Assembly: GCA_947097535.1 (NCBI GenBank)
Contig: CAMURM010000019.1
Location: forward strand, 1 to 12,160
Direction: 5' to 3'
Length of the DNA: 12,160 bases
Source: an uncultured Selenomonas sp.
GTDB taxonomy: Bacteria > Bacillota > Negativicutes > Selenomonadales > Selenomonadaceae
Shown in pieces: positions 1 to 5,473 of this stretch. The notes below the pieces were generated by a model. It was not told the origin of the DNA and did not search any database. It saw nothing but the letters and a program-made list of their open reading frames with translations. A program made the position numbers and the translations under genes. The stretch's first letter is position 1; every line of letters starts with the position of its first letter.

Positions 1-42
1 TTCATATTCTATCATATTTTTTTCGTTTCGTGAACCGCGCTA

Positions 43-51
43 TGCTATAAT
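43..51 (+). promoter_or_regulatory. Extended -10 promoter for the DUF4127 gene
   Basis: The sequence TGCTATAAT is a perfect extended -10 element (TG-N-TATAAT). No good TTGACA-like -35 box is seen at 16-18 bases upstream, only T-rich sequence near 21-28, which is consistent with the extended -10 class. Initiation near base 58 would give a leader of about 80 bases before the TTG start at 139. No riboswitch or leader peptide is recognisable in that leader. Confidence 0.55.
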
Positions 52-138
52 ATTGGAATAAAGACTGATTTCAAGAGAATCTTCGCTTCCCTAACCTTTC
101 CCCGGAACAGAGGCGGAGACTTTCGAGGGGGAACTTCC

Positions 139-1815
139 TTGAAAAAGCGACTGCTTTGCCTGCTCATCCTCGCGCTCTGCGCGATTTTTTCCTACCACGC
201 CTGCCTGCGCCCCTCTTACAGCGGCACACCGCTTGCCGTCGCGCGTGAAAAGACGGGGCGCCTCGTACTCGTACCGCTCGACGGCAGGCCGCCATGCCGC
301 CAGCTCGTGCTCGATGCCGCCGACATTGCGGGCACGGAAGTCAATGCCCTGCCCTACGATCTGCAGGACTATTACACGATACCGGGCGAGACGAAGGAAG
401 CGCAGAAGTGGCTGCGTGAAAACCTTGCGGAAAGCGACGCCGCCATCATCTCCATCGACCAGCTGCTCTACGGCGGCCTGCTCGCAGCGCGTGAGGCAAA
501 TGCCTCGCCCGCCGAGATCGACGCCTTCATCGCCGATCTGCGCGAGCTGCATGCCGCGCACCCGACGGTGCCGCTCTACGCCTTTTCCATCCTGCCGCGC
601 ATGATTCCGCCCGCGAGCATCGACGACTATTATGACAACAAATACCTCCTCGCCTACTCGCGCCTCGCCGACTGCTACGCGCTTTACGGCGATCCTGCCG
701 ACGCAGCGAAGATGCAGGAGCTCAAAGCGAAGATTCGGCCCGCCAGCCTCGCGCAGTATCTCGCACTCTTCGAGCACAACGAGCAGCTCACGCGCGCCCT
801 CATTGAGCTCGTCCGCGAAGGCACGCTAGAGCGCCTCCTCATCGGCCAGGACGACGGCGAAAAATACAGCATCCCCAACATCGAAAAGCGCCGCCTGCAG
901 CAACTTCTCACGGACGAGCAGATTCCGACAGAAAAAGCTGCCATCGTCCACGGCGCCGACGAGCTCGCGCTGACGCTCCTCGCCGCCATCGCCGCCGAAA
1001 GGAGCGGTCATCGCCCGCAAATCTACCTCGATTGGAACGACGAGGACACGCCCGAGCACATCCTGCCCTTCATGGCAATCTCCATGCGCGAGACGGCACT
1101 GGAAAAAATCGCCGTCTTCGGCGGCACCTGCACGGCGTCTGCCGACAGCGCCGACTTCGTCCTCTTCCTCAGCGCGGGCAGCGAAGAAACTCTCTCCTCG
1201 CGCCGAAAAAGTGTCGAGCGCATCGAAAAGTACCTCGCGGCAGGCACGCCCGTCGCGCTCGTCGACCTCAGCCGGCACTTCGCCGCCGAAGAAACGCTCC
1301 TGCCGCTCCTCATCGAGCGCACTGCGCCCATCGAAGGCCTCTTAGCCTATGCCGGCTGGAATACGGCGAGCAATTCCGTCGGCACAGCGCTCTCAGAAGC
1401 CGTACTCTTCACCGCCGCGCGCGAAAAAGCGGCGAGCCGTGAGGAAGTGCTCGCGCTCCACGCCGCGAATCTCAAGCTGCTCAACAACCGCTTCTTAGAG
1501 GACTATTTCTATCTCAAGGATGTCATCACCCTCGTCAATACGGGGCTCAGAAAAAACGGTACGAAGAACGTCTACGACCTCGACTTAGAGCGCGACTACC
1601 TCGCGGCGACCGCAATGCTCCGAAAGGCGATGGCGGATCGCCTGCAGAGTTTCAAGAGTACAAAGGCATGCCGCCGCCCCTTCCGCGTACACCTGCCCGA
1701 CGGCGAGAGCGCCGAGCTCTCTCTTTACGACCTCGAAGCCGACACGAGCTTCCCGTGGCCGCGCACCTTCGAGATTTATCTCGAAACAACGCCTTATATC
1801 CGCGTGTTTCCTTAA
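139..1815 (+). CDS. DUF4127 family protein, probably exported or membrane-anchored
   Basis: This 558-aa protein resembles the DUF4127 family, whose biochemical function is not known. After a basic N-terminus (MKKR) comes a hydrophobic stretch at about residues 5-18, a likely signal peptide or membrane anchor. A Cys at residue 22 follows it, but the residues before it (YHA) do not make a proper lipobox, so a lipoprotein is doubtful. The conserved family start is visible as LVLVPLDGRPPCRQ (residues 42-55), followed by DQLLYGGLLAARE (107-119) and SILPRMIPP (150-158). The start codon is TTG at 139, supported by the purine-rich GAGGGGGA seven bases upstream; no in-frame ATG fits better. The gene stands alone, with its own extended -10 promoter and a strong terminator at 1838-1886. 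Composition is GC-rich like the chaperone genes, so it looks native. No function is assigned. Confidence 0.85.
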   Translation: MKKRLLCLLILALCAIFSYHACLRPSYSGTPLAVAREKTGRLVLVPLDGRPPCRQLVLDAADIAGTEVNALPYDLQDYYTIPGETKEAQKWLRENLAESDAAIISIDQLLYGGLLAAREANASPAEIDAFIADLRELHAAHPTVPLYAFSILPRMIPPASIDDYYDNKYLLAYSRLADCYALYGDPADAAKMQELKAKIRPASLAQYLALFEHNEQLTRALIELVREGTLERLLIGQDDGEKYSIPNIEKRRLQQLLTDEQIPTEKAAIVHGADELALTLLAAIAAERSGHRPQIYLDWNDEDTPEHILPFMAISMRETALEKIAVFGGTCTASADSADFVLFLSAGSEETLSSRRKSVERIEKYLAAGTPVALVDLSRHFAAEETLLPLLIERTAPIEGLLAYAGWNTASNSVGTALSEAVLFTAAREKAASREEVLALHAANLKLLNNRFLEDYFYLKDVITLVNTGLRKNGTKNVYDLDLERDYLAATAMLRKAMADRLQSFKSTKACRRPFRVHLPDGESAELSLYDLEADTSFPWPRTFEIYLETTPYIRVFP

Positions 1816-1837
1816 CTTTAAAGAAGTGCTTCATACA

Positions 1838-1886
1838 AAAAGAGGTTGTCACACGAGCCGTATAAGACTTGTGTGCAGCCTCTTTT
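1838..1886 (+). terminator. Rho-independent terminator of the DUF4127 gene
   Basis: A stem of about 20 bp forms between 1838-1857 (AAAAGAGGTTGTCACACGAG) and 1868-1886 (CTTGTGTGCAGCCTCTTTT), with a few G-T pairs and one bulge. It ends in a T-rich tail on the plus strand, 22 bases after the DUF4127 stop. The A-run on the other side could also let it stop minus-strand transcripts leaving the Rpn pair. Confidence 0.8.
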
Positions 1887-2014
1887 ACCATGAAGCTCCG
1901 AGAGGTCAAGCCGAAGGCGCAGACCGAGCGGCTAGGCTTCTGTAAGGGCGACGCACAATGTCCACAAAGTGGACGTTTGTGCGTGTAGTTTACCGTCATG
2001 GAAAGCAAGAACGC
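1887..2014. other. Gene-free intergenic stretch between DUF4127 and the Rpn pair
   Basis: No convincing coding sequence is seen. Besides the hairpin at 1951-1984, the stretch holds weak self-complementary segments (for example AGCCG near 1911 and CGGCT near 1930). Its GC content is closer to the chaperone genes than to the Rpn genes. A minus-strand open frame crosses it but runs into the antisense of DUF4127 and has no family resemblance. Confidence 0.4.
1951..1984. repeat. Imperfect 34-base hairpin downstream of the Rpn pair
   Basis: The arms ACGCACAA (1951-1958) and TTGTGCGT (1977-1984) pair perfectly. Inside them GTCCAC (1961-1966) pairs with GTGGAC (1970-1975) around an AAA loop. A small bulge interrupts the stem. 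There is no T-run on either side, so it is not a classical terminator. It lies about 30 bases past the stop codon of the left Rpn copy and may protect the 3' end of that mRNA or be part of a repeated element. Confidence 0.6.
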
Positions 2015-2869
2015 TTACAGCAAGCTGTGCAGCCTGCCGAGTTCTTGGATCTTTTCCACGGAGAGCTTCGATACCTTCGCGATCGTTTCCATAGGCAGCT
2101 TTTCTTTCAACAATTCTACAACGAACGCATTTTTCTCTTCACTGCGGCCTTCACTACGACCTTCGGCGCGACCGCGCTCTATGCCTTCTTCCAGGATGGC
2201 TTCTTCAAAATCCTTTTGGTTCCATTCAAAGTTCACCATATCGACAACCTCCCCTTCATGCTGTTGTAAAAACTCTTTCATGATGTCGTGCTCTTCACAG
2301 TATCGCATGGCTTCGCGGATGGCTTGAGCCCTTTCCATACCGTCCGCCATGTTGCCTTTGATGCGGTCGATGAAGAAACTGTAATCGCGCAATGAGCGGC
2401 TCTTTTGCAGGAGTGTTTTCTCCTTGTCGTAGGCGATATTATGAAAATTTACTTTCAGCTCCAAGTTGATTTCTTCCGTCGCATTCATATATGCATCGGA
2501 TAGCTTCATTTGATATGTTTCAGGCATATCTCGGCTGCCCGTATAAAACACATGAAACTCTGGAATAGGAATCTGAATCGGCGCGTTTTGATACAGCTTC
2601 TTCGACGGAATATATTGCTTCAGTTGCTCGCATACGTAGTACAGACAGCGCAGCGCCATATTTCGATTTACCGTGCTTTGATGTTCCATGAATAATAAGT
2701 GTCGATTCTTCAGCAGAAAAGAAATATCGTTTTTCATCTGTGACAGGAACGTGCCTTCCAATGTCATGATCTGCACGGGTTCTTCCGCTGTATAGATTTT
2801 CCCATGCAAAGCCCCCGCGACTTCTTTCAGTCGTTCTGCGTCGTTGAAGTACATGCGGAAGACTGTATC
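2014..2869. repeat. Left unit of an 856-bp direct repeat
   Basis: Bases 2014-2869 appear identical to 2935-3790, with a constant offset of 921. The unit covers almost the whole Rpn gene, from just past the stop codon to codon 12. Identity begins at the cttacagcaag shared by both copies and ends abruptly at gactgtatc. I compared by eye and saw no mismatch within the unit. Confidence 0.9.
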
Positions 2870-2902
2870 TTGGTACTGCCTGCCTTGCTGTAGTTTTCCC
2901 AT
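2015..2902 (-). CDS. Rpn family nuclease/putative transposase, left copy
   Basis: This 295-aa protein belongs to the Rpn/PD-(D/E)XK transposase family (TIGR01784-like), whose studied members promote RecA-independent recombination through DNA endonuclease activity. The nuclease core is visible: YQDTVFRMYF near residues 10-19, NDISFLL with candidate catalytic Asp59, and MEHQS with Glu73 and Gln75. The C-terminal third is charged and ends in the typical low-complexity tail (GIERGRAEGRSEGRSEE) followed by a short helical region. I chose the ATG at 2902 over the upstream TTG at 2914 because it gives exactly the length of the right copy. A GGGGCG sequence six bases upstream could serve as a ribosome site. 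It follows the right copy by 33 bases and is probably co-transcribed. GC content is clearly lower than in dnaK or DUF4127, suggesting acquired DNA. No terminal inverted repeats or second element protein are seen. Confidence 0.85.
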   Translation of the reverse strand: MGKLQQGRQYQDTVFRMYFNDAERLKEVAGALHGKIYTAEEPVQIMTLEGTFLSQMKNDISFLLKNRHLLFMEHQSTVNRNMALRCLYYVCEQLKQYIPSKKLYQNAPIQIPIPEFHVFYTGSRDMPETYQMKLSDAYMNATEEINLELKVNFHNIAYDKEKTLLQKSRSLRDYSFFIDRIKGNMADGMERAQAIREAMRYCEEHDIMKEFLQQHEGEVVDMVNFEWNQKDFEEAILEEGIERGRAEGRSEGRSEEKNAFVVELLKEKLPMETIAKVSKLSVEKIQELGRLHSLL

Positions 2903-2934
2903 GGTTCGCCCCAAATTCTATCTGCACTGTCATT

Positions 2935-3790
2935 CTTACAGCAAGCTGTGCAGCCTGCCGAGTTCTTGGATCTTTTCCACGGAGAGCTTCGATACCTTCG
3001 CGATCGTTTCCATAGGCAGCTTTTCTTTCAACAATTCTACAACGAACGCATTTTTCTCTTCACTGCGGCCTTCACTACGACCTTCGGCGCGACCGCGCTC
3101 TATGCCTTCTTCCAGGATGGCTTCTTCAAAATCCTTTTGGTTCCATTCAAAGTTCACCATATCGACAACCTCCCCTTCATGCTGTTGTAAAAACTCTTTC
3201 ATGATGTCGTGCTCTTCACAGTATCGCATGGCTTCGCGGATGGCTTGAGCCCTTTCCATACCGTCCGCCATGTTGCCTTTGATGCGGTCGATGAAGAAAC
3301 TGTAATCGCGCAATGAGCGGCTCTTTTGCAGGAGTGTTTTCTCCTTGTCGTAGGCGATATTATGAAAATTTACTTTCAGCTCCAAGTTGATTTCTTCCGT
3401 CGCATTCATATATGCATCGGATAGCTTCATTTGATATGTTTCAGGCATATCTCGGCTGCCCGTATAAAACACATGAAACTCTGGAATAGGAATCTGAATC
3501 GGCGCGTTTTGATACAGCTTCTTCGACGGAATATATTGCTTCAGTTGCTCGCATACGTAGTACAGACAGCGCAGCGCCATATTTCGATTTACCGTGCTTT
3601 GATGTTCCATGAATAATAAGTGTCGATTCTTCAGCAGAAAAGAAATATCGTTTTTCATCTGTGACAGGAACGTGCCTTCCAATGTCATGATCTGCACGGG
3701 TTCTTCCGCTGTATAGATTTTCCCATGCAAAGCCCCCGCGACTTCTTTCAGTCGTTCTGCGTCGTTGAAGTACATGCGGAAGACTGTATC
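2935..3790. repeat. Right unit of the 856-bp direct repeat
   Basis: This is the partner of 2014-2869. Beyond 3790 the two genes remain homologous but differ at several silent positions over the next 18 bases, then at residues 2 and 4 of the protein (MGKL versus MEKA). Upstream of the start codons they differ completely. Confidence 0.9.
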
Positions 3791-3823
3791 CTGATATTGT
3801 CTGCCTTGCTGTGCTTTTTCCAT
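2936..3823 (-). CDS. Rpn family nuclease/putative transposase, right (promoter-proximal) copy
   Basis: This 295-aa protein is identical to the left copy from residue 5 onward; only residues 2 and 4 differ (MEKAQQGRQ against MGKLQQGRQ). It has the same Rpn nuclease features: Asp59 in NDISF, Glu73 and Gln75 in MEHQS, and the Arg/Glu/Gly-rich C-terminal tail. Start ATG at 3823 has a CGGAG ribosome site 6 bases upstream. It is the first gene of the pair, preceded by an extended -10 promoter at 3862-3870, and its stop lies 33 bases before the left copy's start. Both copies have intact reading frames, so the pair is probably young or recently homogenised. As with its twin, the low GC suggests acquisition. 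Whether either copy is active cannot be told from sequence. Confidence 0.87.
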   Translation of the reverse strand: MEKAQQGRQYQDTVFRMYFNDAERLKEVAGALHGKIYTAEEPVQIMTLEGTFLSQMKNDISFLLKNRHLLFMEHQSTVNRNMALRCLYYVCEQLKQYIPSKKLYQNAPIQIPIPEFHVFYTGSRDMPETYQMKLSDAYMNATEEINLELKVNFHNIAYDKEKTLLQKSRSLRDYSFFIDRIKGNMADGMERAQAIREAMRYCEEHDIMKEFLQQHEGEVVDMVNFEWNQKDFEEAILEEGIERGRAEGRSEGRSEEKNAFVVELLKEKLPMETIAKVSKLSVEKIQELGRLHSLL

Positions 3824-3861
3824 TGCTCGCTCCGTTTTGTCAAAAGACTTTTCCTGCTCCT

Positions 3862-3870
3862 ATTATATCA
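3862..3870 (-). promoter_or_regulatory. Extended -10 promoter for the Rpn pair
   Basis: On the minus strand the sequence reads TGATATAAT, a perfect extended -10 (TG-N-TATAAT), 38 bases before the ATG at 3823. No clear -35 hexamer lies at the usual spacing; the best is TTGTCG at only 14 bases. Confidence 0.5.
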
Positions 3871-3886
3871 TAAATCGGCAACGACA

Positions 3887-3917
3887 AATAGCCCGACACA
3901 TAGGCTGTCGGGCTATT
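3887..3917 (-). terminator. Perfect stem-loop upstream of the Rpn promoter, possible terminator
   Basis: The arms AATAGCCCGACA (3887-3898) and TGTCGGGCTATT (3906-3917) are perfectly complementary over 12 bp with a 7-base loop. On the minus strand the stem is followed by TTTGTCG, a short T-run. It would insulate the Rpn promoter from transcription arriving from the right, or mark the end of the decayed gene at 3918-4117. Confidence 0.6.
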
Positions 3918-4117
3918 GTCGGTATATCTGTTTGCAAGCGTGTCGAAGGTATCGACGTCGTTTTTCCCGTCATTCGCCGAGAGGAACGTGTGCTTGTCGC
4001 TGTCGATCGAGCGCAGGTAGAAGGCTGCCACGCCGAGATTCGGCGTGATCTCGTGTCCACATCCTTGGGTACAGTATAGTAAGTATGCACTATGAATGCG
4101 CCATATTGCATAAAGAA
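3918..4117 (-). pseudogene. Possible frameshifted 3' remnant of an exported or beta-barrel protein
   Basis: No intact gene lies here. On the minus strand two adjacent frames give plausible protein: first QYGAFIVHTYYTVPKDV, then after an apparent frame change near 4055-4065 HEITPNLGVAAFYLRSID and, further on, DTFDTLANRYTDN, ending next to the stem-loop at 3887-3917. The alternation of hydrophobic and polar residues with many aromatic residues would suit strands of an outer-membrane barrel, but I do not recognise a family. Start and signal sequence are missing. The alternative is that this is chance open frame in intergenic DNA. Confidence 0.3.
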
Positions 4118-4162
4118 GGGGCTGTGCATAAGTCAAATTCGACTCATGCGACAGTCCCTTTT
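4116..4162 (-). terminator. Terminator after dnaJ
   Basis: On the minus strand the stem starts with GGGACTGTCGCATGAGTC and pairs, across a 6-base loop, with GACTTATGCACAGCCCC, with one mismatch, one bulge and a G-T pair. It is followed by a T-rich stretch (TTCTTTAT). It begins about 43 bases after the dnaJ stop codon. The plus-strand side also ends in CCCTTTT, so it could act in both directions. Confidence 0.75.
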
Positions 4163-4204
4163 CCTATGCCGTTTCGCAGACCGCGCTTCAGCCTGTTCCA
4201 TGCC

Positions 4205-5377
4205 TTATTTAAAAAAATTCTTCACCGTATCCTTCCACGTCTTCTGCTCGGGGTTGGCGCTTTCCCCGCAGAGTTCGCCGAAAGTTTTCAGCGCTTCCTT
4301 CTGCTTCGACGTGAGCTTCTGTGGCGTCAGGACCTTGACGCGCACATGCTGGTCGCCGCGTCCCGTGCCCCTCAAGTGCGGGATGCCCTTGCCGCGCATT
4401 CGGAGCACCGTGCCCGACTGGATGCCGGCGGGGATCTTGAGTTCCGCCTTGCCGTCGATGGTCGGCACCTCGATCGTATCGCCGAGCGCCGCCTGCACGA
4501 AGGAGATCGGCACCTCGCTGATGACATCGGCGCCGCTCCTCTTGAAGAGCTTGTGCGACTTCACATAGATATAGACGTAGAGATCGCCGTTCGGGCCGCC
4601 GCGCTGCCCCGCTTCGCCGCCGCCCGAGATGCGCACGCGCTGGCCGTCGTCGATGCCCGCAGGGATCTTGACCTCGATCTTGCGGTTGACGCGCGTGTGA
4701 CCCGTTCCCTTGCACTTCTTGCACGGATTCTTGACAATCTGCCCCGTACCGCCGCAGCGGCTGCACGGGCGCGAGGTCATGAAATTGCCGAGCGGCGTGC
4801 GCTGTGCCTGCTGCACCTGCCCCGTGCCGTGGCAGTCGGGACACGTCTCGGGCTTCGTGCCTTCCGCCGCGCCCGTGCCGTGGCAGGCATCGCAGTTCTC
4901 CGTGCGCGGGATCGTCAGCTCGATCTCCTTGCCGAAAGCCGCCTCTTCAAAGGTGATCTCCAGATCGTAGCGCAGATCGTTGCCCGGCTCCGGGCCTCTT
5001 GGCCCACGGCGACGACGACCGCCGCCGAAGAAGGCGTCCATGATGTCGTCCATGCCGAAGCCGCCCATGCCGCCCCCGCCAAAGCCGCCGAAGCCGCCGC
5101 CGAAACCGCCGAAGCCCCCTGCGCCGCCTGCACCGCCGCCCGCGCCGTCAAACGCCGCGTGGCCGAACTGATCGTACGTCGACTTCTTCTGCGGGTCAGA
5201 GAGAACCTGATACGCCTCGTTGACCTCCTTGAACTTCTCGGCGGCTTCCTGCGGATTGTCGCGGTTCAAGTCGGGATGGTACTTGCGCGCCATCTTCTTG
5301 AATGCCTTCTTGATGTCCGCCTCCGAAGCGCCTTTTTGGAGGCCGAGCACCTCATAGTAATCGCGTTTCTCGCTCAC
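4205..5377 (-). CDS. dnaJ: Chaperone protein DnaJ (Hsp40)
   Basis: The DnaJ co-chaperone delivers unfolded clients to DnaK and stimulates its ATPase in the cytoplasm. All class I (type A) parts are present in this 390-aa protein. The J domain spans about residues 5-70 with the HPD motif at 34-36. A Gly/Phe-rich linker runs from about 77 to 120. Four CxxCxGxG zinc modules have cysteine pairs at 162/165, 179/182, 205/208 and 219/222. The C-terminal substrate-binding domains follow. Length is in the usual range. The start is a GTG at 5377 with the ribosome site GAGGTGT six bases upstream. A small GC-rich stem (5392-5404) ends just before that site and might influence initiation. It is the last gene of the hrcA operon, 96 bases after dnaK, and is followed by a terminator. 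Confidence 0.98.
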   Translation of the reverse strand: MSEKRDYYEVLGLQKGASEADIKKAFKKMARKYHPDLNRDNPQEAAEKFKEVNEAYQVLSDPQKKSTYDQFGHAAFDGAGGGAGGAGGFGGFGGGFGGFGGGGMGGFGMDDIMDAFFGGGRRRRGPRGPEPGNDLRYDLEITFEEAAFGKEIELTIPRTENCDACHGTGAAEGTKPETCPDCHGTGQVQQAQRTPLGNFMTSRPCSRCGGTGQIVKNPCKKCKGTGHTRVNRKIEVKIPAGIDDGQRVRISGGGEAGQRGGPNGDLYVYIYVKSHKLFKRSGADVISEVPISFVQAALGDTIEVPTIDGKAELKIPAGIQSGTVLRMRGKGIPHLRGTGRGDQHVRVKVLTPQKLTSKQKEALKTFGELCGESANPEQKTWKDTVKNFFK

Positions 5378-5422
5378 AATAACACCTCACAGCGCTCAGA
5401 GCGCCACATGTTTATCGTCAAA

Positions 5423-5457
5423 AGAGTGTGGAGCATGAACCCCACGCTCCACACTCT
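5423..5457 (-). terminator. Strong stem-loop between dnaK and dnaJ, possible attenuator
   Basis: The arms AGAGTGTGGAGC (5423-5434) and GCTCCACACTCT (5446-5457) pair perfectly over 12 bp with an 11-base loop, 16 bases after the dnaK stop. On the minus strand the stem is followed by TTTTGACG, a short T-run. It could terminate part of the transcripts, giving less dnaJ than dnaK, or act as an RNA processing or stabilising structure. Confidence 0.7.
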
Positions 5458-5473
5458 CCAACATTTCTTCCGC

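Noticed and set aside
1652..2008. Minus-strand 118-codon frame crossing the DUF4127 terminator
   Set aside because: Half of it is antisense to DUF4127 and it reads through a strong terminator stem; the intergenic part could be repeated DNA but gives no recognisable protein.
2014..3790. CRISPR or short tandem repeats
   Set aside because: The only large repeat is the two-copy gene duplication; no regularly spaced short repeats with unique spacers occur in the window.
2014..3823. The Rpn pair as a complete insertion sequence
   Set aside because: No terminal inverted repeats, target-site duplication or partner gene could be seen around the pair; the direct repeat comes from gene duplication and not from element ends.
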